A stretch of DNA of 64,000 bases from assembly GCA_963791425.1 (NCBI GenBank), contig CAWBSE010000004.1, forward strand, positions 806,001 to 870,000, given 5' to 3'. This DNA is from DATBLE01 sp963791425. Lineage in GTDB: Bacteria; Actinomycetota; Thermoleophilia; Gaiellales; Gaiellaceae. The notes under the pieces are model-generated. The model saw only the letters and a program-made list of their open reading frames with translations. It was not told the DNA's origin and searched no databases. Position 1 is the first letter of the stretch, and each line of letters begins with the position of its first letter. Position numbers and translations under genes: made by a program. This document shows, in pieces, positions 24,786 to 31,855 of the stretch.

Positions 24786-25418
24786 CTATTCAGGCCTGCG
24801 CGCCAGCACCCAGAGGAACGTCACATCGCCCTCGGGCTCGCGGATCGTCTCCAGCTCGTCACGGACGATCTCGAGGCCGGCGTCGCGGACCAGGCCAAGC
24901 GTGACCGGCGGGTCGTAGCCGCTGAAGAACGTCTCCAGACCGCCGATCGCCTCGCCGTACCAGCCGGGCAGATCGGACGCGCCGAAGCTCGCCGTCAGGT
25001 GGCCGCCGGGCCGCAGCCAGCGTGCGATCCGCCCGAGCAGCGGGCCGAGCTCCTCGCGCGGGACGTGGTTGAAGACATAGAGCGCGACGACCGCGTCGAA
25101 CGACGCCGGCTCGAACTCGATCTGCGTGAAGTCCGCGTGGACGAACCGGGCGCCCGGCACGCGCTCGCGCGCACGGCGCACCTGCTCGGCCGAGATGTCG
25201 ACGCCGGTCAGCCGCGCGCGCTCGGCGAGGACGCGGGTCGAGCGAACGCCCGCTCCCGAGCCGAGCTCGAGGATCTCCGGCTGCTCGGGCAGGAGCGCGA
25301 GCAGCTCGTCGATCCGCTCCAGGCGGTTCGAGCCGTCGATCCGGCGCTGCCAGGCGGCGAACGCGTCGGCGCCGGCGTCGTAGCCGCGGGCGACGACGTC
25401 CTGAGGACGTTCGGTCAG
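24786..25418 (-). CDS. Class I SAM-dependent methyltransferase
   Basis: Methyltransferase of about 210 residues with motif I ILELGSGAGVRST, acidic loop LTGVDISAEQ, motif II-like FVHADFTQIEF and FDAVVALYVFNHVPREEL. The substrate is unknown. No ATG or GTG stands at the expected start. The frame enters from inside the upstream thiolase gene, and the closest candidate is a CTG at 25418 that overlaps the thiolase stop (CTGA). A GTG about 50 bases further upstream inside thiolase is the alternative. The coordinates use the CTG. Confidence 0.82.
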   Translation of the reverse strand: MTERPQDVVARGYDAGADAFAAWQRRIDGSNRLERIDELLALLPEQPEILELGSGAGVRSTRVLAERARLTGVDISAEQVRRARERVPGARFVHADFTQIEFEPASFDAVVALYVFNHVPREELGPLLGRIARWLRPGGHLTASFGASDLPGWYGEAIGGLETFFSGYDPPVTLGLVRDAGLEIVRDELETIREPEGDVTFLWVLARRPE

Positions 25419-26566
25419 AGCCGTTCGAGGACGGCGGCGATCGCCTGGCCCTGGCCGATGCACATCGTCGCGATGCCGTACTTCGCGTCGCGACGGTCGA
25501 GCTCGTTGAGCAGGGTCGCCGTGATCCGGGCGCCGGTCGCGCCGAGCGGGTGGCCCAGCGAGATGCCGCCGCCGTTCGGATTGACGTCGTCCATCCGCTC
25601 GCCGAGGTTGGTGTCCTTCACGAACTGGAGGACGACCGATGCGAACGCCTCGTTCACCTCGATCACCGCCATGTCGTCCCACGAGAGCCCGGCGTGTGCC
25701 AGGGCCTGCTCGCAGGCCTGCGGGTTGCCGTGCAGCATCCGGTACGGGTCGACGCCGGCCAGCCCGAACGAGACGAACCGCGCGCGCGGCTCGAGGCCGA
25801 GCGCGGTCGCACGCTCCTCACTGGCGACGAGCATCGCGGCCGAGCCGTCGACGATCGCGCTCGAGTTGCCGGCGGTGACCACCCCGTCCTCCTTGAACGC
25901 CGGCGGCAGCGACGCCATCTTCTCCATCGTCGTCTCGCGGCGCGGCGTCTCGTCGACCGCGAACGAAGTGCCCTCGGCGAGCTCGATCGGCACGATCTCG
26001 TTCTCGAAGCGCCCCTCGTCGATCGCGCGCACCGCGCGCATGTGCGACTCGTACGAGTACTCGTCGAGCGCCTCGCGCGACAGCCCCCACTCCTCGGCGA
26101 TCACCTCGGCGGAAATGCCCTGCGGCACGATCTGCCACTTCTCGAACAGCTTGTCCGAGAAGCCCGACCAGCCGGCCTCGCCGAGGTTCGAGCCCATCGG
26201 GACGCGCGACATGTTCTCGATCCCGGCGGCGACGACGAGGTCGAGGTGCCCCGCCTGGATCGCGGAGGCGGCGTTCATCGCCGCCTGCATCGACGACCCG
26301 CACTGGCGGTCGACCGTCGTCGCGCAGACCGTCTCGGGGAATCCGGCGATCAGCGAGGCGACCCGGCCGACGTTCAGCGCCTGCTCGCCGACCTGCGAGA
26401 CACAGCCCATCTGGATGTCCTCGACCGCGCCCGGGTCGATGCCGACCCGCTCGACGAGCGACGTCAGCACCTGTGCGGCGAGCTCGTCGGCGCGCACCGA
26501 GGCGAGGGTGCCGTTGCGCTTCCCGATCGGGCTGCGCACGGCGTCGATGATCACTGCGTCACGCAT
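25415..26566 (-). CDS. Acetyl-CoA C-acyltransferase (thiolase)
   Basis: Thiolase of 383 residues. The nucleophilic Cys is in TTVDRQCGSSMQA near residue 90; the second site is NPNGGGISLGHPLGATGAR with the catalytic His, and the third is CIGQGQA near the C-terminus with the second Cys. It would cleave 3-ketoacyl-CoA in beta-oxidation or condense acetyl-CoA. I take the ATG at 26566 rather than the TTG at 26581, which sits inside a palindromic operator. It is transcribed divergently from an aldehyde dehydrogenase. Confidence 0.95.
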   Translation of the reverse strand: MRDAVIIDAVRSPIGKRNGTLASVRADELAAQVLTSLVERVGIDPGAVEDIQMGCVSQVGEQALNVGRVASLIAGFPETVCATTVDRQCGSSMQAAMNAASAIQAGHLDLVVAAGIENMSRVPMGSNLGEAGWSGFSDKLFEKWQIVPQGISAEVIAEEWGLSREALDEYSYESHMRAVRAIDEGRFENEIVPIELAEGTSFAVDETPRRETTMEKMASLPPAFKEDGVVTAGNSSAIVDGSAAMLVASEERATALGLEPRARFVSFGLAGVDPYRMLHGNPQACEQALAHAGLSWDDMAVIEVNEAFASVVLQFVKDTNLGERMDDVNPNGGGISLGHPLGATGARITATLLNELDRRDAKYGIATMCIGQGQAIAAVLERL

Positions 26567-26598
26567 TGACTGAGCAGTCAATCTACCACTCGTAGACT
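26565..26598. promoter_or_regulatory. Palindromic operator in a divergent promoter region
   Basis: ATTGACT-GAGC-AGTCAAT (26565-26582) is a perfect 7-bp inverted repeat of the TetR-operator type. A minus-strand -10 box TAGATT (26580-26585) overlaps its edge and serves thiolase. A plus-strand TAGACT (26593-26598) lies six bases before the aldehyde dehydrogenase ATG. One bound regulator could control both genes. No TetR gene is adjacent. Confidence 0.7.
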
Positions 26599-26604
26599 TC
26601 GGGA

Positions 26605-28026
26605 ATGACGACGACAGAGATGGAACGGAAGCTCCTCGTCGGAGGGGAGTGGATCGAGACCGGCGAGTGGATCGAGGTGCGTTCGCCGTACTCCGGCGAC
26701 GTGGTCGGGCGCGTCGCGAAGGCGGGCGCCGACGAGACGCGGCGCGCGATCGACGCGGCCGCCGAGGCGATGCGCGACCCGCTGCCCGCCCACAAGCGCG
26801 CCGAGATCCTGGTCAAGGTCGCCGGCTACCTCGGGCGGCGCCACGAGGAGGTCGCGCAGACGATCTGCGCCGAGGCCGGCAAGCCGCTGAAGACCGCGCG
26901 GGTCGAGGTCTCGCGGGCGATGTCCACCTACACCATGTCCGCCGTGCAGGCGCGGACGCTCGCCGGCGACGTCGTGCCGATGGACGCCTCCCAGGCGGGC
27001 GAAGGGAAGCTGGCGTTCACCCTGCGCGTGCCGCTCGGCGTCGTCGGCGCGATCAGCCCGTTCAACTTCCCGCTCAACCTGGTCGCCCACAAGATCGCGC
27101 CGGCGCTCGCCGCCGGCTGCGCGGTGGTGCTGAAGCCGGCGACGGCCACCCCGCTCTCCGCGCTCCTGCTGGCGGAGATGGAGACCGAGGCCGGGCTGCC
27201 ACCCGGCTGGCTGAACGTCGTCGTCGGCCCGTCGGCGGAGATCGGCGACGTCCTCGTCGGCGACGAGCGAGTGGCAGCGCTGACGTTCACCGGCAGCGGT
27301 GAGGTCGGCTGGAAGCTGAAGGAGCGCGCGCCCCGCAAGCACGTCGCGCTCGAGCTCGGCAACGCCACGCCTGTGATCGTCGAGGCGGACGCCGACGTCG
27401 AGGACGCCGCAGCGCGGCTCGCCGGGAATGCCTTCTCGTTCGCCGGGCAGAGCTGCATCTCCGTGCAGCGCATCTACGTCGCACGCCCGGTGTACGACGA
27501 CTTCGTCGCCCGCTTCCTGCCGAAGGTCGAGGCGCTCGTGGTCGGCGACCCGGCCGACGAGACGACCGACGTCGGGCCGCTGATCGACACGGACAACCGC
27601 GACCGCGTGCTCGAGTGGATCGCCGAGTCGGGCGGCGAGGTACTGACCGGCGGCGACCTCACCGGCGACGGCCTGATCCGGCCGACGGTGGTCGCGAGCC
27701 CCCGGCCCGACGCAAGGGTTGCGTGTGACGAGGTCTTCGGCCCGGTCTGCATGGTGTCGCCGTACGACTCGCTCGACGAGGCGATCGACCTCGCGAACGG
27801 CACGCACCTCGGCCTCCAGGCCGGGATCTTCACCGCGAACGTCAAGAGCGCGCTGGCGGCCGCGCAGCGCCTGGAGTTCGGCGGCGTCACCGTCAACGAG
27901 GCGCCGACGTTCCGGGCCGACCAGATGCCGTACGGCGGCGTCAAGGACTCCGGCAACACGCGCGAGGGGCCCGCCTACGCGGTGCGCGAGCTCACCGAGG
28001 AGCGGCTCGTGGTATTCCAGCTCTGA
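26605..28026 (+). CDS. NAD(P)-dependent aldehyde dehydrogenase
   Basis: Enzyme of 473 residues. The cofactor site is seen in ISPFNFPLNLVAHKIAPALAAGC and LTFTGSGEVG. The general-base Glu is in LELGNATPVIVEADAD, and the nucleophilic Cys is in FAGQSCISVQRIYV. The C-terminal PYGGVKDSGNTREGP is typical of the glyceraldehyde-3-phosphate/lactaldehyde-type branch. The substrate is not decided. It is divergent from thiolase across a shared operator, which suggests joint control of an acyl or alcohol catabolic route. The stop overlaps the next start (TGATG). Confidence 0.95.
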   Translation: MTTTEMERKLLVGGEWIETGEWIEVRSPYSGDVVGRVAKAGADETRRAIDAAAEAMRDPLPAHKRAEILVKVAGYLGRRHEEVAQTICAEAGKPLKTARVEVSRAMSTYTMSAVQARTLAGDVVPMDASQAGEGKLAFTLRVPLGVVGAISPFNFPLNLVAHKIAPALAAGCAVVLKPATATPLSALLLAEMETEAGLPPGWLNVVVGPSAEIGDVLVGDERVAALTFTGSGEVGWKLKERAPRKHVALELGNATPVIVEADADVEDAAARLAGNAFSFAGQSCISVQRIYVARPVYDDFVARFLPKVEALVVGDPADETTDVGPLIDTDNRDRVLEWIAESGGEVLTGGDLTGDGLIRPTVVASPRPDARVACDEVFGPVCMVSPYDSLDEAIDLANGTHLGLQAGIFTANVKSALAAAQRLEFGGVTVNEAPTFRADQMPYGGVKDSGNTREGPAYAVRELTEERLVVFQL

Positions 28027-28541
28027 TGCTCAGCCGCTTCCGCCGCACACAGCAGCCTCAGCCGCGCCGCACGCTGCCGCCGCCCGGCGTGGTCCGCCGC
28101 GAGCGGCGGCTCGTCGAGCGGGAGCGCGAGGAGAAGCTGCGCGACCTCGGCGGGCTGATGCTCGAGATGTACCGCCGCGACACCTTCCGCGAGGATCTCC
28201 TCGCCGGCCGCTGCAACGAGCTGCTCGGGCTCGACGCCCGGCTGCGCGAGTTGGACGACATGCTCGCCGCCTCGCGGCGGCGCGTACCGGCCGGCCGCTG
28301 CGAATGCGGCGCGCCGCTGCCGTGGGGCTCGCACTTCTGCCCGAACTGTGGCCGCCCGGCGGGATCGCAGCCGGTCGTCGCCTGTCCCGAGTGCGAGCAC
28401 CCGCTGGCCGCGGACGCGCGGTTCTGCGCGAACTGCGGCGCGACCGCCGACGAGGCACCGGAGCAGGCCAAGCCCGAGGCGGAGCCGGAGGCCGAGGCCG
28501 TGCCCGAGCCGGCCGCAGCCGCGGACGATGGCGCAGCCTGA
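28026..28541 (+). CDS. Double zinc-ribbon protein with coiled-coil N-terminus
   Basis: Protein of 171 residues. Residues 20-90 are charged and helical (RRERRLVEREREEKLRDLGGLMLEMYRRDTF). Two zinc ribbons follow: CECG...CPNCG and CPECEHPLAADARFCANCG. The tail is rich in Glu, Pro and Ala. No enzyme motif is present. The start overlaps the aldehyde dehydrogenase stop and the end overlaps the next gene by 14 bases, so the zinc-ribbon and SPOR proteins are probably made together. Confidence 0.8.
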   Translation: MLSRFRRTQQPQPRRTLPPPGVVRRERRLVEREREEKLRDLGGLMLEMYRRDTFREDLLAGRCNELLGLDARLRELDDMLAASRRRVPAGRCECGAPLPWGSHFCPNCGRPAGSQPVVACPECEHPLAADARFCANCGATADEAPEQAKPEAEPEAEAVPEPAAAADDGAA

Positions 28542-29181
28542 CGCCTGCGCGACCTGCGGGACTCCGGCCACACCGGGCCAGGAGTACTGCCTCGCGTGCG
28601 GCGCCCGGATCGTCCCCGCCCGGCGCCTGACCGGCTTCGGCCACGCGTGGGAGAAGCGCATCGGGCGCTACCCCGGCGATTGGATCGTCGCCGCCCTGCT
28701 CCTGCTCCTCGTCGCGGCCGGCTCGGCGACGGCCGGGATCGTCGCCGGCCGTGACACGGGGACGACGAGCGGATCCCGGACGATCGTCGCCACCTCGCCG
28801 GTCGTCACCGCGCCGTCTGCGCCGCCGGCGCAGACGGCGGAGACGACCACGACCACGGCGCCGAAGCCCACCCCGAAACCCACGCCCACGCCGAAGCCGG
28901 GGCTCACCACCTGGCCGGCGAGGAACGGCTACACGGTCGTGATCGCATCGGTCCCGGCGCGGGGCAACGGCCTCGCCGAGGCGACCGCGAAGGCCAAGGA
29001 AGCGCTCTCCCGCGGCGTCAAGGGCGCCGGCGTGCTCGACTCCGGCAAGTTCGCGAGCCTCCACCCCGGGTACTACGTCGTCTTCGCCGGCGTCTACGCA
29101 ACGCTCGAAGAGGCACAGACCGCGGCCCACTCGGTCGCGTCGCACTATTCGAACGCGTACGCCCGCCAGGTCACGCGCTGA
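28528..29181 (+). CDS. Zinc-ribbon, single-pass membrane protein with SPOR domain
   Basis: Protein of 217 residues. The cytoplasmic N-terminus has a small zinc ribbon (CATCG, CLACG). One membrane helix follows (WIVAALLLLLVAAGSATAGIVAG, about residues 51-73), then a Thr/Pro/Lys-rich spacer and a C-terminal SPOR-like domain (YTVVIASVPARGNGLAEATAKAKEAL, YYVVFAGVYATLEEAQTAA). SPOR domains bind denuded glycan at division septa. A role linking cytoplasmic zinc-ribbon partners to the septal wall is inference. ATG at 28528. Confidence 0.85.
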   Translation: MAQPDACATCGTPATPGQEYCLACGARIVPARRLTGFGHAWEKRIGRYPGDWIVAALLLLLVAAGSATAGIVAGRDTGTTSGSRTIVATSPVVTAPSAPPAQTAETTTTTAPKPTPKPTPTPKPGLTTWPARNGYTVVIASVPARGNGLAEATAKAKEALSRGVKGAGVLDSGKFASLHPGYYVVFAGVYATLEEAQTAAHSVASHYSNAYARQVTR

Positions 29182-29337
29182 ACCGGCCCTGGCCGTTTAC
29201 GACGATGACAACATCGGCCGCGACTTTGTAACACGCACCCGAAAGGAGTAAACTGGCGATCGTCGCGCGGGGCCGGACCCTTAACAGGCGCGTAACAAAG
29301 CTTTTCCGCCACTTAACAGGAGATCGGAATACTGCAT
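29182..29337 (+). promoter_or_regulatory. 156-base leader region with a direct repeat
   Basis: This gap before the next gene has lower GC than its surroundings. CTTAACAGG occurs twice as a direct repeat (29280-29288 and 29312-29320), 32 bases apart, and GTAACA occurs at 29228 and 29291. The second copy merges into a likely ribosome-binding site (AGGAG) before the ATG at 29338. It probably holds the promoter and an upstream regulatory site. Confidence 0.45.
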
Positions 29338-29784
29338 ATGGACGAGTTGAGTGCCCAGATTCGTAACTGCATGTATCAGTACTCGCGAGCCATCTATCGG
29401 ACGATCAAGGACCTGATCGATCCCTACGCCGACCCCGACGCGCAGCTGGAGTACCGCCGCGCAGTCCTGGAGGCGTGTGAGGACACGATGGAGCGTCTCG
29501 CGAGCGACCCGCACTATTTCGCCAATCCGGACAAGGCGCTCTTCCAGGACATTCGCCGCTACTTCCCGATCACGCAGCAGGCGCAGGTCGCCTGGGCGGT
29601 GCAGGAAGGTGTCGCCGCGGCGGTCGCCTTCGTCCAGACGCAGATCGAGGCCGGTGCGTTCGATGGCGGCGTCGCCCGCTGCCGCGCGACGACCCGCAAG
29701 GGGAAGCCGTGCCAGCGCACGCCGCTCCCCGACCGCGACTACTGCCCGTCGCACCAGCACCTCGAGTCCAAAGTCGCTGCCTAG
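29338..29784 (+). CDS. Unknown protein with C-terminal Cys3-His zinc cluster
   Basis: Protein of 148 residues. Residues 1-115 are mostly helical and acidic, with aromatic patches (CMYQYSRAIYRTIKDLIDPYADP, DPHYFANPDKALFQDIRRYF). The C-terminus carries CRATTRKGKPCQRTPL with CPSH after it. The spacing C-x8-C-x9-C-x2-H resembles small zinc fingers that decorate phage and restriction-associated proteins. No family name is recognised. The gene has its own 156-base leader with repeats and is followed closely by pafBC. Confidence 0.7.
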   Translation: MDELSAQIRNCMYQYSRAIYRTIKDLIDPYADPDAQLEYRRAVLEACEDTMERLASDPHYFANPDKALFQDIRRYFPITQQAQVAWAVQEGVAAAVAFVQTQIEAGAFDGGVARCRATTRKGKPCQRTPLPDRDYCPSHQHLESKVAA

Positions 29785-29808
29785 AATCGCCGCGGCCGAC
29801 GGCTAACA

Positions 29809-29835
29809 CTCGGCGAGCGATAAGCTCGGCGAGCG
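29809..29835 (+). repeat. Tandem direct repeat in front of pafBC
   Basis: CTCGGCGAGCG occurs twice (29809-29819 and 29825-29835), 16 bases apart. The second copy ends one base before the pafBC ATG at 29837. TAAGCT (29821-29826), a possible -10 box, lies between the copies, so a protein bound to the repeats would sit on the promoter. Confidence 0.5.
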
Positions 29836-29836
29836 C

Positions 29837-31855
29837 ATGAGTCACGACACCGACAAGCTGATCCGGCAGCTCTCGCTGGTCGCGTTCCTGATGGCGGAGC
29901 GCCGGGCGCTCACCGCCCGCGACGTGAAGGGCAACGTCGAGGGCTACTCGGAGATGTCCGACGAGGCGTTCGCGCGACGGTTCTACTCCGACCGCGCCGA
30001 GCTGCGCGATCTCGGCGTCCCGCTCCAGTCCCAGCGCGACGAGTTCACCGGCGAGGAGCTGTACACGCTCCGCTCCGAGAACTACTTCCTGCCGGAGCTG
30101 GAGCTGACCGACGACGAGCTCGCCGCGCTCCAGACGTGCTTCTACCTGCTCGAGGGCAAGTTCGCCTACGCCGAGCCGCTGCGCCTCGCGCTGCAGAACC
30201 TCGCGCTCGGCCGCCCCGCCGTCACGGACGAGGCGCCGTCGGCGACCGCCGTCCGCGTCGAGATGCGCGACCCCGACTACTCCGCCGAGATGCCCGGGCG
30301 ACTGGCGAAGCTCGAGACCGCGATCTCGAAGCAGCGCACCGTCAAGTTCTCGTACCGCGCGATGACGAGCGGCAAGGAGAACGAGCGCACCCTCAATCCC
30401 TACGGCCTCCTGCACGACCGTGGGGTCTGGTACGTGATCGGCGCCGATCTCGACCGCGACGCGATCCGCACGTTCCGTGTCTCGCGGATCCGCGGGGACA
30501 TCCGCTTCGCCACGCGCCGCGAGCGCGACTTCCGCCTGCCGGCCGACTTCGACATCGACGTCTACCGCGGCCGCGCCGCCTGGCAGTTCGGCGAGCCGTC
30601 CGGCGAGGCGCGCATCGAGGTGCGTCCCGAGACCGCCTGGTGGGTCGAGCGGGCCTTCGGAGGGGCCGGCCGCCTCGAGGACGGCGTCTTCGTCACCGAG
30701 TACTCGAGCCTGCCGATGCTCGCGTCGTGGGTGCTGCGCCAGGACGGCCGCGCCCTCCCGCGCGAGCCCGACGACCTCAGGCGCGAGGTCGCCGAGAGTC
30801 TGCGCCGGGTCCGCACGCACCACGAGGGCGAGCCGTCGAAGCCCGCCCGTGAGGTCGCGGTCAAGCACGACGAGGAGCCGGTCGAGCGCTCGTCCGGCCC
30901 GGTCACGCCCGAGCGCTTCGGCCTCCTGCAGGCGCTGCTCGCGTACCTGCTCGCCGCCTGCGGCGAGGAGAAGGACACGGTCGTTCCCGCGGCGGAGATC
31001 GTCGAGCGCTTCCAGATCCCCGCGGAGGAGCTCGAGGAGCACCTCTCCCTGCTCAACCTCGTCAACTTCGGCGGCGGCTGCTACGCCGTCTACGCCGAGC
31101 TGCACGGCGACGAGGTGCACATCGACAAGGAGCTGTGGGGCGATGCGTTCCGCTCGGCGCCGCGGCTCACGCCGCTCGAGGCGCGGGCGATCCGCCTCGC
31201 GCTCGAGTTCGTCGGGCCGCTGATCGCCGCCGAGGCGCACCGGCCGCTCGACCGGGTGCGCAAGAAGCTCGAGGACACGTTCGGCGAGTTCGAGCTGTCG
31301 CAGACGCCGAAGCCGAGCTCCGACAGGGCCGCAGAGGGCCTCGTCGCGACGCTCACCGACGCGATCCGCCGGCGCCGGCTCGTCGAGATCGAGTACCTGA
31401 AGGAGGAGGACGGCACACCGACCGTCCATCTCGTCGAGTCGTACACGATCGAGCGGCGCCTCCCGCACTGGTACGTGCACACCTGGGACCGCACGCGCGA
31501 CGACGAGCGGAGCTTCCGTCTCGACCGCATGCGCAGCGCGACAATGCTCGCCGAGGAGTTCGAGCCACGTGAGGGCTTCGAGCCGGGCGGGCTGAACGAG
31601 GCGATGGTCGCGCGGGTCCTCTACTCCCCCGCCGTCGCCCGCTGGGAAGTCGAGCGCGGCGCCAAGCTGCTGGCCGACGGCTCGGCCTACAACGAGCAGA
31701 AGATCGGCAGCTCCGAGTGGCTCGTCGGCGAGATCCTCCGCTACCGCGGCGAGGCCGAGCTCCTCGAGCCGCCCGAGCTGCGACGCGAGATCGCGAAGCG
31801 CGCGCAGGCGCTCGGCAAGGAGCTCGGCGTCAACCGGCTCCGCGCGCCCGCCTAG
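29837..31855 (+). CDS. pafBC: Fused PafB-PafC WYL-domain transcriptional regulator
   Basis: Protein of 672 residues made of two homologous halves. Each has an N-terminal winged helix, a WYL domain and a WCX C-terminal domain. Half 1 has VKFSYRAMTSGKENERTLNPYGLLHDRGVWYVIGADLDRDAIRTFRVSRI. Half 2 starts near residue 355 and has a WYL-like VEIEYLKEEDG...RLPHWYVHTWDRTRDDERSFRLDRM. In mycobacteria PafB and PafC form a heterodimer that activates the LexA-independent DNA-damage response; natural fusions are known. Proteasome or Pup-ligase genes, its common neighbours, are absent here. Confidence 0.92.
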   Translation: MSHDTDKLIRQLSLVAFLMAERRALTARDVKGNVEGYSEMSDEAFARRFYSDRAELRDLGVPLQSQRDEFTGEELYTLRSENYFLPELELTDDELAALQTCFYLLEGKFAYAEPLRLALQNLALGRPAVTDEAPSATAVRVEMRDPDYSAEMPGRLAKLETAISKQRTVKFSYRAMTSGKENERTLNPYGLLHDRGVWYVIGADLDRDAIRTFRVSRIRGDIRFATRRERDFRLPADFDIDVYRGRAAWQFGEPSGEARIEVRPETAWWVERAFGGAGRLEDGVFVTEYSSLPMLASWVLRQDGRALPREPDDLRREVAESLRRVRTHHEGEPSKPAREVAVKHDEEPVERSSGPVTPERFGLLQALLAYLLAACGEEKDTVVPAAEIVERFQIPAEELEEHLSLLNLVNFGGGCYAVYAELHGDEVHIDKELWGDAFRSAPRLTPLEARAIRLALEFVGPLIAAEAHRPLDRVRKKLEDTFGEFELSQTPKPSSDRAAEGLVATLTDAIRRRRLVEIEYLKEEDGTPTVHLVESYTIERRLPHWYVHTWDRTRDDERSFRLDRMRSATMLAEEFEPREGFEPGGLNEAMVARVLYSPAVARWEVERGAKLLADGSAYNEQKIGSSEWLVGEILRYRGEAELLEPPELRREIAKRAQALGKELGVNRLRAPA

